A stretch of 64,000 bases of DNA from positions 108,471 to 172,470 of the forward strand of contig CAIUWR010000049.1 in the NCBI GenBank assembly GCA_903902915.1, written 5' to 3'. Position 1 is the stretch's first letter; every line of letters starts with the position of its first letter. This DNA is from an uncultured Hyphomicrobiales bacterium (GTDB lineage Bacteria; Pseudomonadota; Alphaproteobacteria; Rhizobiales; Beijerinckiaceae). The translations under genes and the position numbers were made by a program. Positions 16,004 to 25,783 of the stretch are shown piece by piece. The notes beneath the pieces are model-generated. The model ran no database searches. It saw nothing but the letters and a program-made list of their open reading frames with translations, and was not told the DNA's origin.

Positions 16004-18889
16004 TCATTCCGTCTCCGCATCGCCCTTGGTGCGCTTTTGCGCGGGCTTCGACAAGGGCTTTGCCGCAGCCTTGGTCGCGGCCTTCGCCTCGCCGGGCGTG
16101 AAAATATCCAGAATGCGTCTGCGAATGGCGCTCTGGCGCGCCGGGTTGATGATCTTCGCCCCGGTCAGGTCGGTCACATAGAACACATCCACGGCCTTTT
16201 CGCCGAAGGTGGCGATATGAGCCGAGCCGATGTTCAGATTGAGGTCCGACAGGGCTGCGGTCATTTCATAAAGCAGGCCTGGCCTGTCGAGACCGGAAAC
16301 TTCGATGACTGTGTAACGGCTCGACAGATTATTATCCATCATCAGATCGGGCGCCAGGGTGAAGGCCTTGTTGGCGCCGCGCGACTGCTCGCGCCGGGCC
16401 TCCACCGCATCCCCAAGGCGCATCTGGCCGCGCAGGGCCTTTTCAATGGATTGCGCCACCCGGTCGGCGCGGCGCAGCTCGTCCTCGTCCTGATCGAATG
16501 CGCGGCTGATGAAGATCGTGTCGAGCGCAAGCCCGTCCGTCGTGGTGAAGATCTGCGCGTCCACGATATTGGCGCCCGCAGCGGCGCAAGCGCCCGCGAT
16601 GAAGGACAGAAGACGCGGATGGTCGGGCGCGACCACGGTGAGTTCCGTGATCCCCCGGAAGGCGTCGGTGGAGACCTCCGTCATCAACGACTTCAGCTCC
16701 ACATCGACGACGCGCAGCAGCTTCGCATGGGCGATCTTGTGTTGCAGATCCGCTTTCAGCCAATAGGCCTGATAATGGCGCGCCGCATAGGCGTCGAAGT
16801 CGGGATCGGACCAGGTGGCGAGCGCCTTGCGCAACTCGTTCTGGGCCATGACGACGCGCTGCTTGCGGTCGATGGCCGAATGGCCGCCCGCCAGCACAAC
16901 TTCGGTCTCCCAATAGAGCGTGCGCAACAACTGGCCCTTCCAGCCGTTCCACACGCCAGGCCCCACCGCGCGGGTGTCGCAGACGGTGAGCACGAGCAGC
17001 ATGCGCAGCCGCTCCAGCGTCTGCACGGTGGCGGCGAAGGTCTCGATGGTGCGGGGATCTGACAGATCGCGGCTTTGCGCCGTGTTGGACATCACCAGAT
17101 GCTGCTCGACAAGCCAGGCGACCGTCTCGGTCTCCGCTTCCGTCAGGCCGAACCGTGGCCCCAGCTCGCGGGCCACCCGCGCGCCCGCGATGGAATGGTC
17201 TTCTTCGCGGCCCTTGGCGATGTCGTGCAGGAACAGCGCCACATAAAGCGCAGTGCGGTTGCGGATCGAGGGCAGGATCTCGTTGCAGAGGGGATGATCC
17301 TCCGTGAGCCGTCCGTTTTCGATATTCGCCAGAATGCCGAGGCTGCGCAGCAGATGTTCGTCGACGGTGTAATGGTGATACATGTTGAACTGCATCAACG
17401 CCACGATACGGCCGAAATCCGGGATGAACTGGCCGAGCACGCCCGCCTCGTTCATCTGTCGCAACACCGTCTCGGGCGCCCCGCGCGAGGTCAGGATCTC
17501 GATGAACATGCGGTTCGCCTCGGGATCCTCCCGCAGCTTGCCGTTCAGGCGCTTCAGCGACATGGTGACAAGGCGCGTGGCGTCGGGATGGATCGGCAGA
17601 CGGTTGCGGTCCGCGACCCAGTACAGGCGGATCATGTTGATCGGATCGCGCTCGAACACATCCGGACGCGCCACGGTGACGCGGTCCACCTCCACGGCGA
17701 AATCGCCGCCGGTCAGCGCGTGATTTTTCGGGCGCAAACGGTCCATGAAGCGATCCAGCACGGGTCGCGCCTTGGCCTGCTTCTCCTCCAGCGCCGCGCA
17801 CAGGATGGCGGTGAGGTCGCCCACATCCTTCGCCACGAGGAAGTAATGCTTCATGAAGCGCTCGACGTCGCTCAGGCCCGCATGGGTCGTGTAGCCCAGC
17901 AACGCGGCGATCGCCCGCTGCTGATCGAAGGACAGCCTGTCCTCGGCGCGCTTCGTGACGAAATGCAGGTGGCAGCGCACGCGCCACAAAAACTCTTCGC
18001 AGCGATGGAAGACCTGCACCTCGCGCTGGGTGAAGACGCCCGCCTTCACCAGTTCGTCGGGCTCGCGCACGCGGTACACATATTTGGCGATCCAGAAGAG
18101 CGTGTTGACGTCGCGCAAGCCCCCCTTGCTCTCCTTGACGTTGGGCTCGACCAGATAGCGCGAGACGCCCGCGCGGTTGAGGCGCGTGTCGCGCTCAGTC
18201 AATTTGGCGGAGACGAATTCGCGCGGCGTCTTGCGCACGATCTCGATGTCGAAACGCTTGCGCATATCCTCGAAAAGCGTCTCGTCGCCAAGGATGAACC
18301 GGGCCTCGAGCAACGAGGTGCGCACCGTCATGTCCTCGCGCGCCTGGCGCAGGCATTCGTCGACCGAGCGGGTGGAATGGCCGACCTTCTGGCGCAAATC
18401 CCACAGGACGTAGAGTATCGCCTCGATGACGCTTTCGCTCCAGGGCGTCTGCTTGTAGGGCAGCAGAAACAGCAGGTCGATGTCTGAGCCCGGCGCCAGC
18501 GTGCCGCGCCCATAGCCGCCCACCGCCGCAATGGCGAGGCGCTCGGCGGAGGATGGATTCTTCGCCGGATAAAGATGGGTCGTCACGAATATGTGGATCG
18601 CGCGGATGATCTCGTCTTCGAGATGGGAGAGCGCGCGTGCGCAATCAAGGCCCCGCCCCGCGCGCTCCAGCTGCTCGCGCGCCTTCGCATGGCCATCGTC
18701 GAGCGCCTGCCGCAACAGCGCCACCGCGGCCTTGCGCAGCCCATCCTTGTCCCCGGCCTGCTCGCGTGCGAGGGCGTCGATCCCTGCTTCCAGAGCCTTG
18801 CGATCAATGACCTGCGCGGCCTCGCTTTTGCGGGCGGCGCGGCGGGTGGGGACCGGTTGCGAGGCGGCCTGGCTGCTGGTCTGGCTCAT
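16004..18889 (-). CDS. glnD: GlnD, PII uridylyltransferase/uridylyl-removing enzyme
   Basis: A 961-residue bifunctional nitrogen sensor that uridylylates PII proteins when glutamine is low and removes UMP when it is high. Domain order: nucleotidyltransferase with VGGYGRGTLAPGSDIDLLFL (about residues 125-145), the GlnD linker domain with NVKESKGGLRDVN, an HD domain with LFLHDIAKGREEDHS (near 550), then two ACT glutamine-sensing domains (GITELTVVAPDHPRLLSF and YTVIEVSGLDRPGLLYEM). A Lys/Ala-rich tail of about 30 residues follows. It sits between the phosphoesterase and grpE, all on the minus strand. Confidence 0.97.
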   Translation of the reverse strand: MSQTSSQAASQPVPTRRAARKSEAAQVIDRKALEAGIDALAREQAGDKDGLRKAAVALLRQALDDGHAKAREQLERAGRGLDCARALSHLEDEIIRAIHIFVTTHLYPAKNPSSAERLAIAAVGGYGRGTLAPGSDIDLLFLLPYKQTPWSESVIEAILYVLWDLRQKVGHSTRSVDECLRQAREDMTVRTSLLEARFILGDETLFEDMRKRFDIEIVRKTPREFVSAKLTERDTRLNRAGVSRYLVEPNVKESKGGLRDVNTLFWIAKYVYRVREPDELVKAGVFTQREVQVFHRCEEFLWRVRCHLHFVTKRAEDRLSFDQQRAIAALLGYTTHAGLSDVERFMKHYFLVAKDVGDLTAILCAALEEKQAKARPVLDRFMDRLRPKNHALTGGDFAVEVDRVTVARPDVFERDPINMIRLYWVADRNRLPIHPDATRLVTMSLKRLNGKLREDPEANRMFIEILTSRGAPETVLRQMNEAGVLGQFIPDFGRIVALMQFNMYHHYTVDEHLLRSLGILANIENGRLTEDHPLCNEILPSIRNRTALYVALFLHDIAKGREEDHSIAGARVARELGPRFGLTEAETETVAWLVEQHLVMSNTAQSRDLSDPRTIETFAATVQTLERLRMLLVLTVCDTRAVGPGVWNGWKGQLLRTLYWETEVVLAGGHSAIDRKQRVVMAQNELRKALATWSDPDFDAYAARHYQAYWLKADLQHKIAHAKLLRVVDVELKSLMTEVSTDAFRGITELTVVAPDHPRLLSFIAGACAAAGANIVDAQIFTTTDGLALDTIFISRAFDQDEDELRRADRVAQSIEKALRGQMRLGDAVEARREQSRGANKAFTLAPDLMMDNNLSSRYTVIEVSGLDRPGLLYEMTAALSDLNLNIGSAHIATFGEKAVDVFYVTDLTGAKIINPARQSAIRRRILDIFTPGEAKAATKAAAKPLSKPAQKRTKGDAETE

Positions 18890-18920
18890 GTGCCCCTTGT
18901 ATCACCGATTCGAGCTTCTT

Positions 18921-20174
18921 CTACTGCGTCCCGCAGGCGAGTTTGCGCAGGGTCATGCGACATTGGTCCAGCGCCTTGCCGGTGAAGTCCCGATTTTCAA
19001 AGCGCCAGCTTTCCGCGCCCGCGCCTTCGCGCGCCATGGTGACGAAGCCATGCACGCCCGAGCGGCCAATCCCCGAGATGACCTCTGCGCCTTCGATCAC
19101 GAGGCCCTTCACATCGTCGGGGGCGGTCCAGTGCAGCTCCGCGCCCGAGTGACCGGAGACGAGCTGCACGGGCGAATCCCTGTAGCCCAGGGCCTGAAAG
19201 GTATGGATATGGCCCGAGAGGATCGCCGTCACCCGCGCGGGCATGACGCCTTGTGACGCCCGTGCGAGGGTTTTGTTCTGTCCCGCCACAAAACCCAGCG
19301 CTGCGATGGCCGCCGCCCGGATGGGTCGGTGCATGGCGAGCCAGATCGGCCCTTGCGGCGCAAGACCGCCCACGGATTCGAACTGGCCGCGATAGCGCGC
19401 GATCTGCGCCTCCAGCTTGCCGCCTTCGCCCGCGTTCGAGACGTCCATGACCACAAGGGTCAGACCACCCAGATCAACCGCAAAGGGCGCCCCCGGCTTG
19501 AGGCAGCCGGAGGTGGACACGAGAGGATAGGGGTCGAGCAACCGGCTCCAACCCTTGCCGCCGCGTTCGCAGGTTTCATGATTGCCGCGCACCATGACCA
19601 GCGGCGCCGCGCTCCGCAGGGGTTTGCCCGGCGCGAAGAAATCGCTTTCCCATACAGCCCACGAATCGCCGTGGGGCGTATTGGCGCAGCCCTCGTTCCA
19701 TGGACGGCAGGACGATTCACGATAGAGCAGATCGCCCACATGCACGATCACGTCAGGGGCCGTTCCAGCCTCGGTCTGCGCTCCCGCCGCGAAGGGCCAG
19801 TCGGTCGGATCATTGCAGGATTGGTTGACCAGGGGGGTGACGCGGCAACCGGTGTCGCCGAGCACGAGAACATGGTCGGCCTGGGTCCTGGGCAGCGGCA
19901 GAGCCTCGCCGTCGATCTCCACCGCCTTCGCGTTCCGGGGAATGGCGAGCGCGCAGACCAGCACCGGAAAGGCGGCGTTGCGCTCCGCCCGCATGCGCAT
20001 CGGAGCCGCGCTTTGATCAATGCGCGCCTGCGGGCACTGGGCCTCGCGGGTGACGGCGCGCGCCTCCAGCCCGCCGGGCACATATTGCGTCCAGCGATAA
20101 AGCGTATCGGCCTGCGCGGACGCCGCCGCCAGCAAAGCCAGCGCGGCGAGGAACGTCCGCAGCAGGCCCCGCAT
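18921..20174 (-). CDS. Exported calcineurin-like metallophosphoesterase
   Basis: A 417-residue secreted phosphoesterase. The N-terminus LRTFLAALALLAAASAQADT is a signal peptide with an A-x-A cleavage site. Metallophosphatase motifs are in order: VLVLGDTGCR, VHVGDLLYRES, VMVRGNHETCERGG and ILSGHIHTFQ. The ATG at 20174 overlaps the gshB TGA; a GTG one codon upstream is also possible. Many paired cysteines fit a periplasmic location. Family members hydrolyse phosphomonoesters or diesters; the substrate is unknown. The overlap suggests it is translated from the gshB transcript, but no glutathione link can be read from the sequence. Confidence 0.85.
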   Translation of the reverse strand: MRGLLRTFLAALALLAAASAQADTLYRWTQYVPGGLEARAVTREAQCPQARIDQSAAPMRMRAERNAAFPVLVCALAIPRNAKAVEIDGEALPLPRTQADHVLVLGDTGCRVTPLVNQSCNDPTDWPFAAGAQTEAGTAPDVIVHVGDLLYRESSCRPWNEGCANTPHGDSWAVWESDFFAPGKPLRSAAPLVMVRGNHETCERGGKGWSRLLDPYPLVSTSGCLKPGAPFAVDLGGLTLVVMDVSNAGEGGKLEAQIARYRGQFESVGGLAPQGPIWLAMHRPIRAAAIAALGFVAGQNKTLARASQGVMPARVTAILSGHIHTFQALGYRDSPVQLVSGHSGAELHWTAPDDVKGLVIEGAEVISGIGRSGVHGFVTMAREGAGAESWRFENRDFTGKALDQCRMTLRKLACGTQ

Positions 20175-21112
20175 CACAGCTTGGCTTCGATGGCGTCCCA
20201 GATGGTGGCGGCGATGTCGGGGCCGCCGAGACGCTTGATGGCGCGCAGGCCCGTGGGCGAGGTGACGTTGATCTCGGTGAGATTGCCGTCGATCACGTCG
20301 ATGCCCACGAAAATCAGGCCCATGCGCTTGAGGTCCGGCCTGATGGTCTCGCAGATTTCCAGTTCGCGTTTGGTGAGGTCGGTCGGCCGCGCCGCGCCGC
20401 CGCGCACCATGTTGGAGCGGATGTCGTTGGCCGCAGGCACGCGGTTCACCGCGCCCGCCGCTTCGCCATCCACCAGAATGATGCGCTTGTCCCCCTGCGT
20501 CACCTGCGGCAGGAACCGCTGCACCACCCAGGGCTCGCGGAAGGTGACGGAGAAGAGGTCGAACAGCGAACCGAAATTCGGATCCTCGCGCGAGACCTTG
20601 AACACCGCCGCGCCGCCATTGCCATACAGCGGCTTCATCACGACATCGCCATGTTCGGCGCGGAAAGCGTCGATCTGCTCGCGGTCGCGGGTGATCAGGG
20701 TCGGCGGCATGAGATGGGGGAACTTCATCACGAAGAGCTTTTCGGGCGCATTGCGCACGCTCGTCGGATCATTCACCACAAGCGTATGGGGATGAACCCG
20801 CTCCAGCAGATGGGTCGTGGTGACATAGGCAAGATCGAAGGGCGGATCTTGCCGCAACAGCACCACGTCCACATCGGCGAGATCGATGACGCTGGTCTCG
20901 CCCAGCGTGCAATGGTCGCCCACCACGTCGCGCACGCGCACGCTTTGCGCGCTGGCGATGATGCGCCCATCGCGCATGGAGAGTTTGTCCGGCGTGTAAT
21001 AACTCAGCTCATGGCCACGCGACTGCGCCTCCAGCATCAGCGCGAATGTGGAATCGCCCGCGATGTTGATGCGCTCGACTGGGTCCATCTGGACCGCGAC
21101 CTTCAGGCTCAT
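20174..21112 (-). CDS. gshB: Glutathione synthetase
   Basis: A 312-residue ATP-grasp enzyme joining gamma-glutamylcysteine and glycine. Family landmarks are [20 protein letters not shown] at the N-terminus, [46 protein letters not shown] (ATP-grasp), and [13 protein letters not shown] near the end, which carries the metal-binding residues. Length matches bacterial GshB. Its stop overlaps the start of the phosphoesterase gene. yraN ends 60 bases upstream on the same strand, giving the rsmI-yraN-gshB order that I recall as common in alphaproteobacteria. Confidence 0.96.
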   Translation of the reverse strand: MSLKVAVQMDPVERINIAGDSTFALMLEAQSRGHELSYYTPDKLSMRDGRIIASAQSVRVRDVVGDHCTLGETSVIDLADVDVVLLRQDPPFDLAYVTTTHLLERVHPHTLVVNDPTSVRNAPEKLFVMKFPHLMPPTLITRDREQIDAFRAEHGDVVMKPLYGNGGAAVFKVSREDPNFGSLFDLFSVTFREPWVVQRFLPQVTQGDKRIILVDGEAAGAVNRVPAANDIRSNMVRGGAARPTDLTKRELEICETIRPDLKRMGLIFVGIDVIDGNLTEINVTSPTGLRAIKRLGGPDIAATIWDAIEAKL

Positions 21113-21172
21113 GACGATTCCTCTGCAACCGGCCTACCGGGGACCGAACATCGACACGGCCTCTGCCAGACG

Positions 21173-21544
21173 TCAATAGCCGGAAAGATCAAGCTCGAAT
21201 GCGGCGGGCACATGGCGGGGCCAGCGGCGGGGGGCGACGACAACCGCATCGCCGCGCAAAACATGGGTGGCGGCCCAACGATTCGTGCGCAGCCAGACCT
21301 GAACCGCCCGGGCGATGCGCCTGCGTTTCTGCTCGGTGATGGCGATCAGCGCCTGATCCATATGCGGGCGGGCCTTCACCTCGACGAAGGCGATGGTCTG
21401 GCCGCGCTGGGCGATGAGGTCGATCTCCCCGCCGGGCGCCGTGAAATTGCGCGCCAGAACCCGGTAGCCCCTGAGCGTGAGCAGCGCCAGCGCCACCCAC
21501 TCCGCGCGGACGCCGAAGGTGCGCGCGGCCTGCCGGTCCCTCAC
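21173..21544 (-). CDS. YraN/UPF0102 family protein
   Basis: A 123-residue protein of the YraN family, which has a restriction-endonuclease-like core. The core motif is visible: ARNFTAPGGEIDLIAQRGQTIAFVEVKAR, with the E-I-D and E-V-K catalytic-type residues. Its ATG lies within the last codons of rsmI (four-base overlap), so it is translationally coupled. Function is poorly understood in any species. The rsmI-yraN linkage is widespread in bacteria. Confidence 0.9.
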   Translation of the reverse strand: MRDRQAARTFGVRAEWVALALLTLRGYRVLARNFTAPGGEIDLIAQRGQTIAFVEVKARPHMDQALIAITEQKRRRIARAVQVWLRTNRWAATHVLRGDAVVVAPRRWPRHVPAAFELDLSGY

Positions 21545-22482
21545 CGGTCGCGGTCCACAGCCATGATCTCGACCGCGCGCGCATAGACCTGACGGCGCGG
21601 CTGGCCGGTTTCCGCCGCCACCACCGAGGCGGCGTCCTTGACCGAGAGCGTGGCGAGGGCCTTGCGCAATTTGGCGTCGAGATCCTCCGCGCTCATCACC
21701 GCCACACCCTCCTTGGGCGGCGCGACCAGCAACACGATTTCGCCCCTTGGCGGGCCTTCGGCGGCGAGCGCCGCAGCCAGCTCGCCCAATGCGCCACGGC
21801 GCACGGTCTCGTAATGTTTGGTCAGCTCGCGGGCGATGGCGGCGTCGCGGTCGCCCAGCACCACATGCAGGTCTTCCAGCGTTTCGGCGAGGCGCCGGGG
21901 CGATTCGAAGAAGACCAGCGTGCCGGGAATGGGGCTGAGTTCGGCGATGCGCTGGCGCCGGGCGGCGCTGCGCGGCGGCAGGAAGCCCTCGAAGAAGAAG
22001 CGGTCCGTGGGCAGGCCAGCCACCATCAGCGCGGCCAGAACGGCCGAGGCGCCGGGCACCGCGACCACGTTGATCCCGGCTGCGGCGGCGTCGGCCACCA
22101 GCTTGAAGCCGGGGTCTGAAATCAGCGGCGTGCCCGCGTCAGACACCAGGGCCAGGGCCGCGCCCGATTCCAGCCGCGCCAGCAGATGCGGGCGCACCAC
22201 CGAGGCGTTGTGCTCGTGATAGGTCACCAGCGGCGTCGTGACGCCGTAATGGGCCAGCAACGTCTTGGTGACGCGGGTGTCCTCCGCGATGACGGCGTCG
22301 GCGGCCGCCAGCGTCGCAACGCCGCGAAAGGAAATGTCGCGCAGATTGCCGATGGGGGTTGCGACCACATGCAGGCCGGGCTGAAGCCGGTCGGCCTCCA
22401 TGCCGATGCCGAAGGCCGTGAAGGTGGCGGAAGCCGGCTTCGGCGGATGGGGATTCGTGGGGTGAGGTTTGCCCTGATCCAT
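21541..22482 (-). CDS. rsmI: 16S rRNA (cytidine1402-2'-O)-methyltransferase RsmI
   Basis: A 313-residue SAM-dependent methyltransferase of the tetrapyrrole-methylase fold that modifies C1402 of 16S rRNA. Motifs include LHVVATPIGNLRDIS, VIAEDTRVTKTLL, LVSDAGTPLISDPG and VPGASAVLAALMVAGLP. A short, poorly conserved N-terminal extension of about 28 residues precedes the domain; ATG 22399 (MEADRLQ) is a possible shorter start. The upstream 111 bases to hemW contain a 17-bp palindrome shared almost exactly with the metK leader. It overlaps yraN by four bases. Confidence 0.96.
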   Translation of the reverse strand: MDQGKPHPTNPHPPKPASATFTAFGIGMEADRLQPGLHVVATPIGNLRDISFRGVATLAAADAVIAEDTRVTKTLLAHYGVTTPLVTYHEHNASVVRPHLLARLESGAALALVSDAGTPLISDPGFKLVADAAAAGINVVAVPGASAVLAALMVAGLPTDRFFFEGFLPPRSAARRQRIAELSPIPGTLVFFESPRRLAETLEDLHVVLGDRDAAIARELTKHYETVRRGALGELAAALAAEGPPRGEIVLLVAPPKEGVAVMSAEDLDAKLRKALATLSVKDAASVVAAETGQPRRQVYARAVEIMAVDRDR

Positions 22483-22511
22483 GCCACTTCGTTCTTTAAA
22501 AGAGGTCGATA

Positions 22512-22528
22512 GTTCGATATATAGAACG
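22512..22528. promoter_or_regulatory. 17-bp palindrome upstream of rsmI
   Basis: GTTCGATATATAGAACG lies 30-46 bases before the rsmI ATG. GTTC and GAAC form the symmetric outer arms and the centre is AT-only. The same sequence with one base changed occurs between xre and metK. It could be an operator, or the TATATA centre could be the -10 of the rsmI promoter, or both. It sits in a 111-base intergenic region between rsmI and hemW. Confidence 0.5.
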
Positions 22529-22593
22529 CTACTGACCGAGGCGCAACGCCTGATGACGAGCGGTCCTGCGGCCGCGGCCGGCCCCCTGCGCGC

Positions 22594-23760
22594 TCACGCC
22601 GCCAGCTCCGCAATCACCGAATCCAGCAGCGGAAACCCTTCCGCCGTCACGCGCAGACGCCCCTGCGCCGTGCGCTCCAGAAAGCCGTAGCCCTCAAGCC
22701 CTTTGATGCGCGCGGGATCCAGAGCCCGGCCCGACATGCGCTGGAACCGCTGGGGGTCCACGCCCTCGCGCAATCTCAGGCCCATGAGCAGGAATTCGTC
22801 GCCCTGGGCGCTGGCGGACAGGATCTCGTCCTCGATCAGTCCGTGCCCCTGCCCCTCAACGGCGGCGAGCCACTTTTCGGGATGTTTTTCCGTCGACTGC
22901 GCCATGCGGCCTCGCGTGGTCAGCAGCCGCCCATGGGCGCCGGGGCCGACGCCTGCATATTCGCCATAGCGCCAATAAACGAGGTTGTGGCGGCTCTCCG
23001 CTCCCGGCCTTGCGTGGTTGGAGACTTCATAGGCGGGCATGCCCGCCTGTTCCATCATCTCCTGCGTCAGATCCCACAGGGCGCGGCCCATGTCGGGGTC
23101 GGGCGGGGCGAGCTTGCCCGCCTCCACCAACCGCTCGAACATGGTGCCGGGCTCGATGGTGAGCTGATAGAGCGACAGATGCTCGGGCGCGCGCCGAAGG
23201 GCCTCTTGCAACTCAAGCCGCCAGTCCTGCAGGCTCTGGTTCGGGCGAGCGTAGATGAGGTCGAAAGAGGCGCGATCGAAGACCGAGGTCGCCACATCCA
23301 CCGCCGCCATGGCCTCGGCGGCGCTGTGCATGCGCCCGAGCGCCTTCAGATCCGCGTCGTTCATGGCCTGCACGCCCAGCGACACCCGGTTCACGCCCGC
23401 CGCCCGATAGCCGCGGAAGCGCTCGGCCTCGACGCTGGTGGGATTGGCCTCAAGGGTGATTTCCGCTCCCGGCGTAATGTTCCAATGCGACCCGATGGCC
23501 TCCAGTATGGCGCCCACCGTCTGCGGCTTCATCAAGGACGGCGTGCCGCCGCCAAAGAAAATGGACGAAACCTGCCGCCCCGGCGCCAGCGCGGCGCGAT
23601 GCACAAGCTCGGCCTGAAAGGCCGCGACATAGCGCGCCTCATCCACGGGCGCGGCCCGAACATGGCTGTTAAAATCGCAATAGGGACATTTCGACAGGCA
23701 GAAGGGCCAGTGAACATAGACCCCGAAGCCCGGATCGAAGGCGCTGGATTGGCTCGGCAT
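22594..23760 (-). CDS. hemW: HemW-like radical SAM heme chaperone
   Basis: A 388-residue radical SAM protein of the HemW group, long annotated as oxygen-independent coproporphyrinogen oxidase-like. The cluster motif is CLSKCPYCDFNSH near residue 21, with the CxxxCxxCxF spacing of HemW rather than HemN. FFGGGTPSLM, EANPTSVE, GVNRVSLGVQAMND and a C-terminal HemN_C domain follow. HemW is thought to insert heme into target proteins. In related genomes rdgB and rph lie on its upstream side; here a UPF0114 gene lies there instead, 31 bases away. Confidence 0.94.
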   Translation of the reverse strand: MPSQSSAFDPGFGVYVHWPFCLSKCPYCDFNSHVRAAPVDEARYVAAFQAELVHRAALAPGRQVSSIFFGGGTPSLMKPQTVGAILEAIGSHWNITPGAEITLEANPTSVEAERFRGYRAAGVNRVSLGVQAMNDADLKALGRMHSAAEAMAAVDVATSVFDRASFDLIYARPNQSLQDWRLELQEALRRAPEHLSLYQLTIEPGTMFERLVEAGKLAPPDPDMGRALWDLTQEMMEQAGMPAYEVSNHARPGAESRHNLVYWRYGEYAGVGPGAHGRLLTTRGRMAQSTEKHPEKWLAAVEGQGHGLIEDEILSASAQGDEFLLMGLRLREGVDPQRFQRMSGRALDPARIKGLEGYGFLERTAQGRLRVTAEGFPLLDSVIAELAA

Positions 23761-23791
23761 GGCCGTCTTATGGCACGCCCCGGCCTCAACG

Positions 23792-24307
23792 TCACTCAGA
23801 GGCCGCAGTCCTGGCGGGATGCCCGGTCATGCGGTCCGTGAGCGCCAGCAGGAGCCCCGACGCCACGAAAACCATATGGATGATCACCGACCACATCAGC
23901 TCGCGGTCGGAGGTCTTGGCGATATCCATGAAGACCCGCAAAAGCTGGATCGCCGAAATCGCCACGATGGACGACAGCAGCTTCAGCTTGAGGCCGGTGA
24001 ATTCGATTTTCGACATCCACTCCGGCCAATCTTCTTGGCCCGTCGAGGTGATGCGGGAGACGAAGTTCTCGTAACCCGAGAAGACCACGATGATGACGAG
24101 GCTCGCGGTCAGGCTGAGGTCGATCAGGCCCAGAATGTCCAGCACCAGATCGGATTCGCTGCCGCTCAGAATGTTCGGGACGATATGGATGAGATGCTGC
24201 ACATCCTTCACCACCAGCGCCACGACGCCCACGATGAGGCCCAGATAGATGGGCGCGAGCAGCCAGCGACTGCTGAACAATATCTTTTCAAGGATGCGTA
24301 TGATCAT
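23792..24307 (-). CDS. UPF0114 (YqhA-type) inner-membrane protein
   Basis: A 171-residue integral membrane protein of the UPF0114/TIGR00645 family. ATG 24307 gives the family N-terminus MIIRILEKILFSSRWLLAP; an upstream ATG at 24334 would add nine poorly conserved residues. Four hydrophobic segments are visible: LLAPIYLGLIVGVVALVV, VLDILGLIDLSLTASLVIIVVF, LLSSIVAISAIQLL and LMWSVIIHMVFVASGLLLAL. GYENFVSRI and EWMSKIEF are typical of the family. Function is unknown, though transport has been suggested. It takes the place usually held by rdgB/rph in this neighbourhood. Confidence 0.88.
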   Translation of the reverse strand: MIIRILEKILFSSRWLLAPIYLGLIVGVVALVVKDVQHLIHIVPNILSGSESDLVLDILGLIDLSLTASLVIIVVFSGYENFVSRITSTGQEDWPEWMSKIEFTGLKLKLLSSIVAISAIQLLRVFMDIAKTSDRELMWSVIIHMVFVASGLLLALTDRMTGHPARTAASE

Positions 24308-24381
24308 GGGGAGCGCCTCAGAACCGTTCCCCACATCATCGCCTGTAGGCCCCGATCAGATCAATAGTCCTGTTCGTCCGA

Positions 24382-25686
24382 TCAACTGACCGGTTTGCGC
24401 CCCACCACACAGTGATGGGGGCAACTGCAAAAAAGCACGCCCGCCGCGCGCGCCTGCGCGGCCGCGCCTCGGAACACGTCCACTTCATTGCTCGTCAACC
24501 GGGACAACAGGCGGCTTTCAAGATAGGTCCAAAATGGACCGCTGATCTGGTCGAAGGAGCTGAGCATCGGAAAGCAGGTCAGGTCCGTGAAGCCGGCCTT
24601 GCTCATGCTTGTGTACAGTCTGCGGTCCGCCACGCCCTTGGGCCCAATGAGCGCCGGCGCCAGTTCAATCTTTCGTTTGAGATCGTCAGGGACATTGACA
24701 TTCCATAGGAAAGGCATGTCGATAGCCCGGACAATCACGCCGACGCGCCCACCCGGTTTGACCACCCGAAGCAATTCGCGAAGCGCGACGTCGGCGTCGC
24801 ATTCCTCCAGCACGGTCACGGAGAATGCGTGATCGAAGCTGGCGTCGCCGAAGGGCAGCGACTCGGCGTTTCCCGGCGCGAATGTGATCCGCGCGCCAAG
24901 ACCATCGCGCTGCGCCAAGGATTTCGCCTCTTCCAAAAGGAATTCGTTTATATCCACCGCCGTCATCGGTCCGATGGCGGTCTTGTGGCGGGCGGCTATG
25001 CGAGCGACCGCCCCGGAACCCGCGCCCACTTCCAGAAGCGTCTGCCCGGCTTCAGGATTGATGACGTCCAGAACGGTATGAATCATCGCGGCGTAGCTGG
25101 AGCTGGCCGCTCGATCTTCCAAAAGGGCGACGCCGCCAAGATGGGAACCGCCGAGGAGGAAGACGGTATAGTGGCGGCTGATTTCCGGCAGCGCCGCCCT
25201 CCACTGAGCCGAAGACAGGAAAAGCGGAAAAAGCAGGAGCGCAGGCCCGGCTCCGCAGACGGTGTAGGAAATGCCATCATGCTCGCCGCTTTTGCGCGCA
25301 TGGGCGGGCGAGGTGGCGTCGCCCGTCAAAGTCAGGAGAGCCGAAACGACGGTTTCGGCATGATCGGAGACGCTGTCCGCCCAAACCGGCGCGCCATAGC
25401 CTGGCAGAATGACGCGCTGCGCGCCCGAAAGCATCGGTACAGCCGCTTCCGCCACTTTGGCGGACATGCCGCTATCGCCCGCCACGATGACCATACGGTT
25501 CGCCACCGATTGAAACGGCGCAGGATCAAGACCGATGGCCTCCATGCAAAGCAGACCGGCGACCCGCTGCGGGCTTTCGCGCACAAAATCCGAGATTTCG
25601 CCGGGTAATTGAGTGGCGATATGGGCGCGCTGGAGACCGAGATGGTCGAACAAGGAGCGCAGTCGATCCGCTAATGTGAAATCCAT
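24382..25686 (-). CDS. Degenerate alpha/beta-hydrolase fused to SAM methyltransferase
   Basis: A 434-residue composite protein. Residues about 1-120 look like the C-terminal half of an alpha/beta hydrolase, but where the nucleophile elbow should be there is HIATQLPGEISDF with no G-x-S-x-G. A linker then resembles a hydrolase first strand (GAGPALLLFPLFLSSAQW). Residues about 210-330 are a class I methyltransferase: LLEVGAGSGAVARIAAR (motif I), AVDINEFLLEEAK, GNAESLPFGDASFDHAFSV and LLRVVKPGGRVGVIVRA. The end is cysteine-rich (VLFCSCPHHC). Composition is less GC-biased than its neighbours. Substrate unknown. It may have entered with the UPF0114 gene between hemW and hrcA. Confidence 0.78.
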   Translation of the reverse strand: MDFTLADRLRSLFDHLGLQRAHIATQLPGEISDFVRESPQRVAGLLCMEAIGLDPAPFQSVANRMVIVAGDSGMSAKVAEAAVPMLSGAQRVILPGYGAPVWADSVSDHAETVVSALLTLTGDATSPAHARKSGEHDGISYTVCGAGPALLLFPLFLSSAQWRAALPEISRHYTVFLLGGSHLGGVALLEDRAASSSYAAMIHTVLDVINPEAGQTLLEVGAGSGAVARIAARHKTAIGPMTAVDINEFLLEEAKSLAQRDGLGARITFAPGNAESLPFGDASFDHAFSVTVLEECDADVALRELLRVVKPGGRVGVIVRAIDMPFLWNVNVPDDLKRKIELAPALIGPKGVADRRLYTSMSKAGFTDLTCFPMLSSFDQISGPFWTYLESRLLSRLTSNEVDVFRGAAAQARAAGVLFCSCPHHCVVGRKPVS

Positions 25687-25783
25687 ATCGTCCCCCGCCG
25701 ACGCAAGCCGCGTCCACTGCTGACGTGCAATTGAACATTACCAAGGCAATTGGGTAACTCGGCTCATTTCTCAGGTCAACTGC

